A DNA stretch of 64,000 nt from Clostridia bacterium (lineage in GTDB: Bacteria; Bacillota; Clostridia; Christensenellales; Aristaeellaceae). Within the stretch, counting starts at the first letter, position 1; each line of letters opens with the position of its first letter. The notes beneath the pieces were generated by a model that saw only the letters and a program-made list of their open reading frames with translations, was not told the DNA's origin and made no database searches. Positions 8,639 to 17,497 of the stretch are shown one piece after another. The position numbers and the translations under genes were made by a program. The stretch covers positions 1-64,000 of the forward strand of contig JAFYVB010000004.1 of the NCBI GenBank assembly GCA_017549335.1. The letters are read 5' to 3'.

Positions 8639-9610
8639 ATGTTTCACTATCACATCAACCCCGACAGCGAAACACCGATTTACCGCCAACTGGCCGATCA
8701 GATCAACGCCCAGATCCGCTCCGGTGCGCTGAAGGCGGGCACGCAGCTGCCCACTGTGCGCGAAATGGCGGAAAAGCTGCATCTTTCCTGCGGCACGATC
8801 AAGCATGTGTACGATCGTTTGCAGGAAATGGGCGATATTGAAATGACCCGCCGCCGCGGCACCTTTGTCAAGTACGTCCGCAAGGAAACGGACAGCCGCA
8901 AGCATCAGGCCATGCACGCCATCGATTCCATGATCAAAAAGCTGATGGAGCTTGATTTTTCCCCGGCGGAGATCCAGATCTTTCTGAACCTGAAGATGCG
9001 GGAATGGGGGCTTCGCTGGTCGGGAATCCGCATCGCTGTGGTCACCGATTTTCCCGAAGCCGCGCCCGCCATTGAAAAGCAGCTTGCGCAGATCGGCAAC
9101 GTGCATATCAACCTGTGCCCGCTCAGCCAGCTGCGGGAATATCCCTATATGATCGATGAGCAAAGCGACGTGATCCTCGCATCCGTCGAGGACAGCCAAA
9201 AGCTTTCCTATCTGCTGCCCGAATCGGAAAAGCTGATCCGCATTGCTTTTTGCGCCGCGCCCGAAAACATTTCGACCCTTTGCGCCTGCACGGGAAAGAT
9301 CGGCGTGCTTTGCGAATCTCAGGCGTTTTACGATATGCTTTTCAGCCGTCTGCCTCCCCCTCTTTGCAAAAACGTCCGTCGCCTGAAGGAAGATTCCTCC
9401 TGGGAAGAAGCAGACGTATTGGTTATGGCAGAAGGGTATGAAACTACCTGCAGCGAAGAAATACGGCAGCAGCTTTCGGCTTTCCGCGGCGAAAAAAGCG
9501 TGCTGGAATTTGCCTATCGGCTGGATGAAGGCTCCATGCTTTATCTGGCGGAGCGGATCAACAAGCTCCGTGACGAACGCCAGCAGTGGCCGGGCATGCT
9601 GCAGCTTTGA
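8639..9610 (+). CDS. GntR-family transcriptional regulator of the methylaspartate/citramalate operons
   Basis: 323 residues. The N-terminal winged helix (about 10-78) is typical GntR: PIYRQLADQINAQIRSGALK, then LPTVREMAEKLHLSCGTIKH and RRRGTFVK. The remaining about 230 residues are not a FadR or UTRA domain that I recognise; segments such as IRIAVVTDF, VILASVEDSQ and IGVLCESQAF resemble a periplasmic-binding-like alpha/beta effector domain. Encoded inside the operon it probably controls, with a palindrome over the citD promoter as a plausible target. The effector could be glutamate, mesaconate or citramalate; this is inference. Confidence 0.85.
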   Translation: MFHYHINPDSETPIYRQLADQINAQIRSGALKAGTQLPTVREMAEKLHLSCGTIKHVYDRLQEMGDIEMTRRRGTFVKYVRKETDSRKHQAMHAIDSMIKKLMELDFSPAEIQIFLNLKMREWGLRWSGIRIAVVTDFPEAAPAIEKQLAQIGNVHINLCPLSQLREYPYMIDEQSDVILASVEDSQKLSYLLPESEKLIRIAFCAAPENISTLCACTGKIGVLCESQAFYDMLFSRLPPPLCKNVRRLKEDSSWEEADVLVMAEGYETTCSEEIRQQLSAFRGEKSVLEFAYRLDEGSMLYLAERINKLRDERQQWPGMLQL

Positions 9611-9617
9611 GGAAACG

Positions 9618-10922
9618 ATGATGAACACCATCCGTCACGTAAGCGTTGAGGATATGCTGTCTGCGCGGGATGCCCGCGCTGCACGGCAGGAGAGCTTTCG
9701 TCTGAAATACCGTGCGGCGCTGATCTCCTATACGCTGAATATCCCGGGCGATATCAAGTATGACGATGATATCCGCCGTGCCTTTGAGGAAGGGAAAAGC
9801 CGGATCCTCCGTCAGCTTGAACGCGTTCATGCCGCCGCGCTGGATTTTACGGAAGTCATCGCCTTTACCGGCTGCGAAGCGCTGTGGGCGGTTGATTTTG
9901 ACGCTCCTGTCCTGAAAGAAAAAATGTGCCTGATCGAAGAAGCAGATGCTCTCGGGCGGCTGTTTGACATCGACGTCATCGACGCCGCCGGCACCCACCT
10001 CTCCCGCGGAATCGAGCGTACCTGCCTGATCTGCGGCGCACCCGTCCGCGCCTGCGCCCGCGCCCGCAGCCATGATGCAAAAACGCTGTTTGCCAAGGCA
10101 AAGGAGATCATCAAATCCCATTTTGAATTACAGTTTATCCGTTCCGTCGGCGAAGCAGCCCAGCGGGCGCTGCTGCATGAAGCGCTGACAACGCCCAAGC
10201 CCGGGCTTGTGGATCGGGAAAACAACGGCGCACATGACGATATGGATCTGTTTTCTTTCGTCGACAGCGCCTGTGCCCTGCGTTCCTATTTTGAAGATTG
10301 CGTGCATTTGGGGCTTAAAAATGCACCGCATGAGCGCCTGCAACACCTCGGAATGCAGGCGGAGGACAAAATGTTTACCGCCGCCCGCGCCAATACCCAC
10401 AAAGGCGCAGTGTTCTCCTTGGGCATCCTTTGCTATGCCATGGGTCGCTGCGGCGAAGGCGCCGCTTTGGATACCGTTCTTGGAGCCGCTGCCCAAGCGG
10501 GCGCATACTTCCTTGCGCAAATGCAAAAAAACGCCCATCCGCTGACCGGCGGCGAAAAGCAATACCGGCAGTACGGCTTGACAGGAGCACGAGGCGAAGC
10601 GGCTTCGGGATACGAAAGCGTTTCGAAAATCTCCCTGCCTGCCCTCAAAAAAGCGCTGGCATCGGGAAAATCCCCGGAAGAAGCCGGGCTTTCTGCCCTG
10701 CTGTCACTGATTGCCAAGGTGCAGGACAGCAATATCATCCGCCGTGCCGGCATGGAAGGACAATCCTTTGCACAGGGACAAGCGTGTATTGCCCTTGAAA
10801 ACGGCTGTTCTCCCGAAGCGCTGCGCCGAATGAACGATGCTTTTGTTGCCCGCCGTATCAGCCCGGGCGGAAGCGCCGATCTGCTGGCTGTCACCTATTT
10901 TCTGCACTTCCTCTACCCATAA
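9618..10922 (+). CDS. citXG: CitX-CitG fusion: prosthetic-group synthase and holo-ACP transferase for the lyase
   Basis: 434 residues. The N-terminal domain (about 1-165) is CitX, which transfers the triphosphoribosyl-dephospho-CoA group to CitD (YRAALISYTLNIPGDIKYDD, GRLFDIDVI). The C-terminal domain (about 170-434) is CitG, which makes that precursor from ATP and dephospho-CoA (EALTTPKPGLVDRENNGAHD, GAVFSLG, KVQDSNIIRRAG). Start taken at ATG 9618 (or 9621) behind GAGGAAACG, 7 bases after the gntR stop. The frame is open further upstream to 9438 but that part overlaps gntR. XG fusions are known in several Firmicutes and Pasteurellaceae. Confidence 0.93.
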   Translation: MMNTIRHVSVEDMLSARDARAARQESFRLKYRAALISYTLNIPGDIKYDDDIRRAFEEGKSRILRQLERVHAAALDFTEVIAFTGCEALWAVDFDAPVLKEKMCLIEEADALGRLFDIDVIDAAGTHLSRGIERTCLICGAPVRACARARSHDAKTLFAKAKEIIKSHFELQFIRSVGEAAQRALLHEALTTPKPGLVDRENNGAHDDMDLFSFVDSACALRSYFEDCVHLGLKNAPHERLQHLGMQAEDKMFTAARANTHKGAVFSLGILCYAMGRCGEGAALDTVLGAAAQAGAYFLAQMQKNAHPLTGGEKQYRQYGLTGARGEAASGYESVSKISLPALKKALASGKSPEEAGLSALLSLIAKVQDSNIIRRAGMEGQSFAQGQACIALENGCSPEALRRMNDAFVARRISPGGSADLLAVTYFLHFLYP

Positions 10923-10936
10923 CAAAGGAGCACCCC

Positions 10937-11218
10937 ATGGCCGAGAGAAAACATTTCTGCTTTTTCCAGAACAAACAGTGCGAGTTCTTCCCCTGCCACA
11001 AAAACGTGCCGGAGGAAGACTTTAACTGCCTGTTCTGCTATTGCCCGCTGTACGCGCTGGGCAAAAAATGCGGCGGCAACTGCACCTACCTTCCCGGCGG
11101 ATATAAGGATTGCAGCAACTGCACCTTCCCCCACGTCGCCGATAACTATCCCCGCGTCATTGCGCGGTATGAAGAAATCGTGGAAGTCGTGCGAAAAGCG
11201 GACAGCGAAGAAAAATAA
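10937..11218 (+). CDS. Small Cys-rich protein (cysteine-rich small domain family)
   Basis: 93 residues with ten cysteines: C8, C15, C20, C31, C34, C36, C45, C49, C59 and C62, in pairs such as CLFCYC and DCSNC. Such spacing points to bound zinc or an iron-sulphur centre. The family is often next to cobalamin biosynthesis or B12-enzyme genes, which fits a glutamate mutase island. It follows citXG by 14 bases with ribosome site AAGGAG, and a bidirectional terminator ends the operon directly after it. Function unknown. Confidence 0.8.
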   Translation: MAERKHFCFFQNKQCEFFPCHKNVPEEDFNCLFCYCPLYALGKKCGGNCTYLPGGYKDCSNCTFPHVADNYPRVIARYEEIVEVVRKADSEEK

Positions 11219-11230
11219 TGCGTATACAAA

Positions 11231-11260
11231 AAACAGGGATGAAAATCATCCCTGTTTTTT
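11231..11260. terminator. Bidirectional intrinsic terminator
   Basis: Twelve-base arms AAACAGGGATGA (11231-11242) and TCATCCCTGTTT (11246-11257), T-rich on both strands. It ends the citD operon and the leftward glycosyltransferase gene. Confidence 0.85.
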
Positions 11261-11261
11261 A

Positions 11262-14200
11262 TTACTGAATTTTATCTCTGTATTCTTCGATAAACGCCGT
11301 CATCGTCTGTACCCTGTTGCGGAAGGTATGCTGCTGACGCACAAGCTTCATGCCGCGCTCGGCCATTTCCCGCCGCGCTTCCGGATGCTGCATATAATAA
11401 TCGATCTTTGTTTTCAGATCGTCGCGGTCAGTATAGGTCACCACGCAATCGGGCAGGATCTTTTCAAGGCCGCTTACCTCGTCGGTAACGATAAAAGCAC
11501 CGCAGGCCAAGCCGTCAAACAGACGATTGGAAACGAAGCCTTTTTCCCGCATATCATCCCAATGGTCGTTAAGCAATATATCGCAGGAGCGATAGGTCTT
11601 TGCCAAGAAAGCATTGGGAATATTCTTTCCCTTCAGATACTCTTTGGCGATCAGGCTTTCCCAGTTGGTGCCATACACCGACAGATTATACTCCGTAGGC
11701 AGCAGGTCCCGGATAATCCGGCGGTACACTTTTCTCGAGTTGCCCACAAACAGCAGCTGGTAGTGCTTCTCCCCTTCTTCGCCGGGGGCAAATACGTCGG
11801 GATCACAGCATTGCATCAGCGGCTCCACCCGCACGCGCAGACGTTTTTTGAGCTGCTTTGCCCAGATTTCAGAGGCAACATATACCGCATCGTAACCGTT
11901 ATACTCCTGATCCGAAACGGCGTCGGGATGGGAAATATTCCACATGATATTGATATGTTCGGGCTTGGGCTGATAGATGCTCAGCCCGCGCAGCACGATC
12001 ACCGCTTTGCCGTTGAAGGGACGCTCCCATTCGGGCAAAATGCGGATTTCCGCCGTATATCCATCCTGCTCAAGGCACTTTTTCATTGCAACGGCAAAAT
12101 GATAATCTCCCCATTGCTCTCTTTCTTCCCATTTGGGAACAGGCACCATGACAGCAACGTGGTTTTCGCGGATCTGACAGCGATCACGCAGCACAGAGAG
12201 CAGGAATTCCGCCCGGTTGTCATAGGTATGCTCCCGAAGCACAAGCTCCTGCAATTCCTTTACCTTTTGTGCACGAAGCGCATCGTCCTGCATATACAGC
12301 CGCATCAGCCGTTCAAATTCTTCACTGCTTTCAAAGGCGGGAAGAAGTCCCCGGAAGGTTTCTTCGGCGCCCGTCTTTCCCGTGGTAAGCACCAGCTTTC
12401 CCGATGCGATGGCATCGTAGACGCGGCTGTTGACAGCACCGAAGCGAACGGTGGCACTGTTGGCATCATCCACCACGATCTTTGTATATTTGTAAACATA
12501 GGGAATCTGATCGTAATTGACAAAGCCCGAAACATAGGGAGCGAATGCGGGAATACCCTCCCAGTTTTTGCCGAACACGCGGAAGCGGTAAGGCAGATTC
12601 CGGGGCTGCACCCAGTCGGTGACGTTGCGCTTGCTGTCCCAGTTGCTGCCGGTGAAGACGTAATCGCTTTCGTACATCCTGCGCTGACGATCATCCTCTT
12701 CCTCTTCCATCACCCGCGCAAAACGCTCGGCATTGGTGGCAATGGGGAACAGCGTCACGTCCCGTCCCGTTTTTTCTTTCATATACCGGCACGCACTGTC
12801 GCTGGAAGCAAACAGCAAGGTATACGAACCGATGTAGGGACGTCCGCACCAGCGTTCAAACCAGTTTCGCGCCCAGGCAACGGTGATCAGTTCGGGCTGC
12901 GCATTGTAGATTTTCTCCGGGTCGTAGCTGTCCAGCATGGAGATCAGCACGTCCACATTTTCGCCCACGTTGTACCAATCCTGCGGCGCTGTACGGCGCA
13001 GATACTTAATGCGGTAACCGCGCTTTTGCAGCGCCTGCGCCAGCTCCATGGCCGTAAAGTAATCGCCGGCCGTGGCGGCGCTGTGTGCTTCGGTCACGGC
13101 AAAGGCCACCACCAGCGGCGCATCGGCAAAGCAGCAGGTGCAATTCAGCTTATCCAGCAGCAGCTCACGTTTGAGATATTCATTCCATCGGCTGCTGAAA
13201 AACTTGATGTTGTTCCTTCTTCGCTGAGCAACTTCATCATCGGAGGAGGTGCTCTGTGTACCGAACTCATAGTGGAACAATACAGCCGTCGGACAGTAAT
13301 AATTTTTATATCCCGCACGGTGCGCTTTCAGGCACAAATCAACGTCTTCATATCCGTACACATAATGCTCGTCAAACCCGCCGATCTGCTCAAAAACGGA
13401 TTTGCGCATAAGCAGACAGGCAGCGGTAACGGCAGCCATTTGCTTGGGCATTTCCTTTTCTTCCGCCACTGCTTCCTGCAGGCAGCGGTTAAAGGGGCGC
13501 ACAAAGTCATTCCCCTGAAAAACAGCGCTTCTGAAGGCAATGCCGCTGTGCTGAACATAGAACGAGCGCCCCGAATTGAGCACGCCCTCGGGGATCTGGG
13601 GATACACCAGCTTTGCTCCCACGGCGCCTGCCTGCGGCTGCTCCAGGGCTGTGCGCAGCATTTCATCCAGCCAGCCGTCGGTCACTTCCACATCGTTATT
13701 CAGGAACAGCAAATACTCGCCGTTTGCCGCCTCCGCCGCCACATTATTGGCAAAGGAGAAGGATTCGTTCCGCTCGTTGCAGATGATCTGCAGGGAAAAC
13801 TCTTTTTTCTGTTCTTCCAGGAAAGAAAGGGATTCGTCATCGGAGGCATTATCCGCGACGATAATTTCAAAATTCCGATAAAATGTATTTTCCTTCAGCG
13901 ATGCAAACAGCCGGCGCAGGTGTTCAATGCCGTTATGATTGCAAATAATGATGGATACCAGCACGTCGCTTTCCAGCGCGGGGGACAAATACTTTTTCGC
14001 CGCGGCGATGATCTCGCTGCGGTTATAGCGCGCCGGCGGCAGGGAAGCCGCATGCCCCGCGACAACTTTGGGCTCCTCGTTATTCCGGTACAGTTTAAAC
14101 AGATCGTACGGAAGTCTGATCAGCTTCTTGGGGGAGTGCGCAGCGCACACCAACAGATCCGCAAGCCGCCAGCGGCGTGATCTGCGGAAGGAGAGGATCT

Positions 14201-14387
14201 CCGTCTGATAGCGCAAAGCCTGTGAGCGCCAGCTGCGGTTGTCTGCCTGCGCCTGCTGCAAACGCTGTTTCAGTATGCGTATCTCCTGTCGGAGTTCCGC
14301 TTCGCGGTCATTCGCCGCATCAAGCGCTGCCTGCAGCTTCTCCTCATTATTTTCACTTTGCAAACCACGGCAGAAATCATCCATCAT
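11262..14387 (-). CDS. Large glycosyltransferase: coiled coil + GT2 domain + CgeB-like C-terminal domains
   Basis: 1041 residues, no signal peptide. A charged coiled coil (about 12-60; EEKLQAALDAANDREAELRQ) is followed by a GT2 GT-A domain (about 120-390) with VSIIICNHNG, a DNASDDESL nucleotide-sugar motif, LFLNNDVEV (DxD-like) and GFDEHYVYGYEDVDLC. The remaining about 600 residues contain two glycosyltransferase-like blocks of the CgeB type (GSNWDSKRNVTDW, LLFVGNSRKVYRRI, FDGLACGAFIVTDE). Likely a multifunctional enzyme of surface polysaccharide or glycoprotein synthesis. Start at 14387 chosen because AGGAG lies eight bases upstream; the frame is open 93 bases further. Its only genomic neighbour relation is the divergent or convergent terminators, so it is probably monocistronic. 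Confidence 0.85.
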   Translation of the reverse strand: MMDDFCRGLQSENNEEKLQAALDAANDREAELRQEIRILKQRLQQAQADNRSWRSQALRYQTEILSFRRSRRWRLADLLVCAAHSPKKLIRLPYDLFKLYRNNEEPKVVAGHAASLPPARYNRSEIIAAAKKYLSPALESDVLVSIIICNHNGIEHLRRLFASLKENTFYRNFEIIVADNASDDESLSFLEEQKKEFSLQIICNERNESFSFANNVAAEAANGEYLLFLNNDVEVTDGWLDEMLRTALEQPQAGAVGAKLVYPQIPEGVLNSGRSFYVQHSGIAFRSAVFQGNDFVRPFNRCLQEAVAEEKEMPKQMAAVTAACLLMRKSVFEQIGGFDEHYVYGYEDVDLCLKAHRAGYKNYYCPTAVLFHYEFGTQSTSSDDEVAQRRRNNIKFFSSRWNEYLKRELLLDKLNCTCCFADAPLVVAFAVTEAHSAATAGDYFTAMELAQALQKRGYRIKYLRRTAPQDWYNVGENVDVLISMLDSYDPEKIYNAQPELITVAWARNWFERWCGRPYIGSYTLLFASSDSACRYMKEKTGRDVTLFPIATNAERFARVMEEEEDDRQRRMYESDYVFTGSNWDSKRNVTDWVQPRNLPYRFRVFGKNWEGIPAFAPYVSGFVNYDQIPYVYKYTKIVVDDANSATVRFGAVNSRVYDAIASGKLVLTTGKTGAEETFRGLLPAFESSEEFERLMRLYMQDDALRAQKVKELQELVLREHTYDNRAEFLLSVLRDRCQIRENHVAVMVPVPKWEEREQWGDYHFAVAMKKCLEQDGYTAEIRILPEWERPFNGKAVIVLRGLSIYQPKPEHINIMWNISHPDAVSDQEYNGYDAVYVASEIWAKQLKKRLRVRVEPLMQCCDPDVFAPGEEGEKHYQLLFVGNSRKVYRRIIRDLLPTEYNLSVYGTNWESLIAKEYLKGKNIPNAFLAKTYRSCDILLNDHWDDMREKGFVSNRLFDGLACGAFIVTDEVSGLEKILPDCVVTYTDRDDLKTKIDYYMQHPEARREMAERGMKLVRQQHTFRNRVQTMTAFIEEYRDKIQ

Positions 14388-14461
14388 GCCAATAGCTCCT
14401 TTGATTCTCCCAAGATCCTTGTTTTTACTTATTATACCATAATCATCGAAAAAAGCAAAAA

Positions 14462-14495
14462 CAAAAAAGAATCTCCGCAAAAACTGCGGAGATTC
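14462..14495 (-). terminator. Intrinsic terminator of the AspT/YidE-type permease gene
   Basis: Arms GAATCTCCGCA (14469-14479) and TGCGGAGATTC (14485-14495) with a T tract on the minus strand. Confidence 0.85.
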
Positions 14496-14502
14496 CTGCG
14501 CC

Positions 14503-15783
14503 TTACATCAGCATAAACGAATTGATCAGCTGTGTGGCCAATACGACCAGCACCAGCGCGATGGGATAGGTGGAGGCGTAAGCGGCGGCCACGTCATCGG
14601 TTCCCGCCACGGAAATCAGCGTGCCCAGCGCAGGCGTGGAGGTCATGCCGCCGGTAATGGAGCCCAGGTTATACAAAAGCGGCAGCCTGCAGATTTTTTT
14701 CGCAAACAGATAACCGATCACCATGGGAATCATCGTAATCACAACGCCGGCGGCAAAGCCATACACCACCAGCATCGCGCCGTATTCGGAGGCCGCGATC
14801 TGCTTGACCAGCGATACGCCGCCCTCGGTGCCCGCGCCCACCAGGAAAAGCATCAGGCCAAACTCGCGGAAGCTCTTGAGAGAATGGGTATCCACCTTCA
14901 GGCTGATGGGGCCCAAATGACCGAAGTGCGCCAGAATCAGGCTCATCAGCAGCGGGCCGCCGGTCAGCCCCAGAGAGAAGCAGGGGCCGTCAAAGCCATC
15001 GCCGCTCATGGGGATCTTGACCGATCCCAGCAAAATTCCCAGCACAATGGCAAGACCAAAGGCAGCAAAGCCAAAATCGTCCAGAACAATATACTTTTTC
15101 GCCTTCTGCGCGGCGCTTTGCCCCTTGGCGGGAGCAGTGATCAGCGTGCGCTCATGCGCCATATCCGCTTTCAGGATGCGGGGCATGATCTGCACAAACA
15201 GCACAACGCCGATCACGCCGAAGGGATAAGCAATGGCCTGACCCAGCGAAACAAGCCCCAGCTGATCGGGCGCCATGGCTTCCACCGCGCCCTGCGCAGC
15301 GGAGAATGCAGGGGTGGAGGTGAGCGCGCCGGACAGAATGCCCGTGGCAAAGGCGGGGCTGATGCCGGGGATCATGGCAAACAGCACCGTTACGGCAGCG
15401 CCCATGGCAATGATCAGCGCGCCCATGGGCACATAAGTCTTGGCGTTCTTTTTCAGGTTACGGAAAAAGCTGGGGCCGGCAATGGAGCCCACAGAGGTCA
15501 CAAACAGTACAAGGCCGATGTTGGAAATAAATTTAAAGCTGGCGATCTTTCCGTCGGCGGTATCCGCCATATAGAATTTGCCCAGCACGGGGATCTCTTT
15601 CAGCCCCGGCAGCGTGCACAGATAGCCGAACAGCAGCGCAAAGAGGAACACCCCCGCCGTGCCAAGGCTGAGTCCTTTCACTTTAATACTACCCAGTGCA
15701 TAGCCGACAAAGCAAATCACAAACACGCTCAAAAGCACCACAGGCGTTTGTCCCAGAGCGATCAGTTTCGAAATAAGATCCAT
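14503..15783 (-). CDS. AspT/YidE/YbjL-type antiporter-like membrane permease
   Basis: 426 residues with about ten hydrophobic segments arranged as two similar halves. Each half has the family signature: GILSGALTSTPAFSAAQGA in the first and GSITGGMTSTPALGTLI in the second. This is the aspartate:alanine exchanger (AAEX) superfamily, but the cytoplasmic TrkA-C domains between the halves of AspT and YbjL are missing and only a short charged linker remains. Substrate unknown; an amino or dicarboxylic acid is plausible. Start at 15783 follows AAAGGAGCG; the frame extends to 15972 over the divergent MATE promoter and is not used. Divergent from the MATE gene. Confidence 0.82.
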   Translation of the reverse strand: MDLISKLIALGQTPVVLLSVFVICFVGYALGSIKVKGLSLGTAGVFLFALLFGYLCTLPGLKEIPVLGKFYMADTADGKIASFKFISNIGLVLFVTSVGSIAGPSFFRNLKKNAKTYVPMGALIIAMGAAVTVLFAMIPGISPAFATGILSGALTSTPAFSAAQGAVEAMAPDQLGLVSLGQAIAYPFGVIGVVLFVQIMPRILKADMAHERTLITAPAKGQSAAQKAKKYIVLDDFGFAAFGLAIVLGILLGSVKIPMSGDGFDGPCFSLGLTGGPLLMSLILAHFGHLGPISLKVDTHSLKSFREFGLMLFLVGAGTEGGVSLVKQIAASEYGAMLVVYGFAAGVVITMIPMVIGYLFAKKICRLPLLYNLGSITGGMTSTPALGTLISVAGTDDVAAAYASTYPIALVLVVLATQLINSFMLM

Positions 15784-15901
15784 GGTATACGCGCTCCTTT
15801 TGTCCATTCTTTCCGAAAAATCGGAAAAAGGCCCGAAACCCGCCTCCTCCGACGTATACCATTTTACACCAAAAAATGCAAAAAGCAAGGAAAATATGCT
15901 T

Positions 15902-15930
15902 TTGCAATTCCCCTTCCTTTTTGGTATAAT
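15902..15930 (+). promoter_or_regulatory. Sigma-A promoter of the MATE gene
   Basis: TTGCAA (15902-15907), 17 bases, TATAAT (15925-15930), 28 bases before the start codon. On the opposite strand the same intergenic region holds TTGCAT and TATACG at 17 bases for the permease gene, a weaker call. Confidence 0.75.
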
Positions 15931-15958
15931 TTCCATATCATGTTGTACGGAGGAAACC

Positions 15959-17335
15959 ATGGCAAACCGCAAATCCTACACCGCAGATTTTACCCAAGGC
16001 AGCGTGGCCAAGCACCTGCTTCGTTTTTCGACACCGCTGTTTTTGAGCAACCTGCTGCAAGTCGTATATAACATGGTGGATATGATCATCGTGGGTCAAG
16101 CCTTGGGCAAGGTAGGCCTTTCGGGCGTGTCCATCGGCGGCGACGTATCGCATTTCCTCACCTTCATTGCCATGGGCTTTTCCAGCGCCGGTCAGGTGAT
16201 CATCTCCCAGTACATCGGCGCAAGGCAGGAACGCAAGGTGGGCACGTTCATCGGCACCATGTTCACCTTCCTCTTCGGCTGTGCCGCCGTACTGAGCGTG
16301 ATTTGTCTGTGGCTGCGCGTGCCCATCCTGAACCTGATGAGCACACCCGCCGAGTCCTTCAAGGAAGCGCTGGGCTACACCACCGTTTCCGCAGCAGGCT
16401 TGATTTTCGTATACGGCTACAACATCGTCAGCGCCGTTCTTCGCGGCATCGGCGACAGCAAGCATCCCTTTATCTTCATTTCCATTGCCGCGGTGATGAA
16501 CATCGTACTCGACCTGATTTTTGTGTTCCCGCTGCACATGGGCGCCGCAGGCGCGGCACTGGCTACCGTGATCAGCCAGGGCTTCAGCTTCATTTGCTGC
16601 GCCGTATTCCTCTGGAAGCGCCGCGACCGGCTGGGCTTTGAGATCGAAGCAAAGGATTTCCTCCATCTCGACCGGGAAATGCTGGTGAAGCTGACCAAGC
16701 TGGGCGTACCCATGGCCATCAAGAGCGCCGCCATCCAGTTCAGCAAGCTGTTTGTCAATTCGTGGATTAATTCCTACGGCGTGGTGGTATCCGCCGTGGC
16801 AGGCATCGTCAACAAGTTCAGCTCCATCACCAATCTTCTGTCCAACTCCGTCAACACCGCCGGTGCCTCCATGGTGGGGCAAAACATCGGCGCCGAAAAG
16901 TATGACCGCGTTCCCAAGGTCATGCTCACCTCTTTCCTGATGACGGTCACCGCCTCCATTCTTATGTCCCTTGTCACGGTGCTGTTCCCCGAAACGGTAT
17001 TCGGCATCTTTACCGATGAAGCCGACGTGCTGAAGGTGTGTATGCAGTTCCTGCCCATCGCCGTGCTTTTGTTCTTCGGCAGCGCCTTCCGCGCCGCCAT
17101 GAACGCCCTGCTCAACGGCAGCGGCAACTACCGCATCAATTTCGTCACCGCCATTCTGGACGGCATGGTCATGCGCATCGGCCTTGCGGTGCTGCTGGGG
17201 CTGGTGCTGGATATGAAATACATCGGCTTCTGGCTGGGCGACGCACTGGCAGGCTTTACCCCCTTCTTTATCGGCCTGGTCTATTACTTCAAGGGCAACT
17301 GGCGCACAAGAAAATACGTCATCAAAGAAGAATAA
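15959..17335 (+). CDS. MATE family efflux transporter
   Basis: 458 residues, twelve predicted membrane segments in two homologous bundles, usual MATE length. The opening FTQGSVAKHLLRFSTPLFLSN, the GQALGKVGLSGVSIGG loop and the second-half RAAMNALLNGSGNYR agree with the NorM/DinF-related multidrug and toxin exporters driven by Na+ or H+. ATG 15959 follows CGGAGG; an upstream in-frame extension to 15782 is rejected because it overlaps the promoter. Substrate not predictable. A hairpin terminator follows. Confidence 0.92.
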   Translation: MANRKSYTADFTQGSVAKHLLRFSTPLFLSNLLQVVYNMVDMIIVGQALGKVGLSGVSIGGDVSHFLTFIAMGFSSAGQVIISQYIGARQERKVGTFIGTMFTFLFGCAAVLSVICLWLRVPILNLMSTPAESFKEALGYTTVSAAGLIFVYGYNIVSAVLRGIGDSKHPFIFISIAAVMNIVLDLIFVFPLHMGAAGAALATVISQGFSFICCAVFLWKRRDRLGFEIEAKDFLHLDREMLVKLTKLGVPMAIKSAAIQFSKLFVNSWINSYGVVVSAVAGIVNKFSSITNLLSNSVNTAGASMVGQNIGAEKYDRVPKVMLTSFLMTVTASILMSLVTVLFPETVFGIFTDEADVLKVCMQFLPIAVLLFFGSAFRAAMNALLNGSGNYRINFVTAILDGMVMRIGLAVLLGLVLDMKYIGFWLGDALAGFTPFFIGLVYYFKGNWRTRKYVIKEE

Positions 17336-17346
17336 TCACAGCAACA

Positions 17347-17376
17347 AGGGGACGGCAATTGCCGTCCCTTTTTTTG
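17347..17376 (+). terminator. Intrinsic terminator after the MATE gene
   Basis: Arms AGGGGACGGC and GCCGTCCCTT around AATT, followed by a run of T. Confidence 0.88.
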
Positions 17377-17393
17377 TGCAATCTTTCCGTTTA

Positions 17394-17421
17394 TTGACAA
17401 AAAAAAAAAAAATGATATAAT
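17394..17421 (+). promoter_or_regulatory. Consensus promoter with an A14 spacer tract, upstream of the surface-protein genes
   Basis: Perfect TTGACA (17394-17399) and TATAAT (17416-17421) with a TGn extended -10 (17413-17415). The spacer is 16 bases and consists mostly of an uninterrupted run of 14 adenines (17399-17412, counting the last base of the -35). A run like this can gain or lose bases by slippage, which would change the -35/-10 spacing; one extra A gives the optimal 17. Confidence 0.8.
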
Positions 17422-17497
17422 TTTACTGTTTAAAAGCTGTTTAAGTATAAAAATCCCCGTTAAAATAATTCCACACCATAAGAAGAGAGGCCTCCCC

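Noticed and set aside
11160..14180. About 1000-codon plus-strand frame opposite the large glycosyltransferase
   Set aside because: Antisense shadow; the minus strand carries recognisable GT2 motifs and a proper ribosome site.
14503..15783. GltS sodium/glutamate symporter as identity of the permease
   Set aside because: The repeated GxxxGxxTSTPA signature and two-half layout fit AspT/YidE/YbjL; GltS motifs are not present.
15782..15958. N-terminal extensions of the MATE and of the opposing permease frames
   Set aside because: Both cross the divergent promoters; good ribosome sites precede the internal starts used here.
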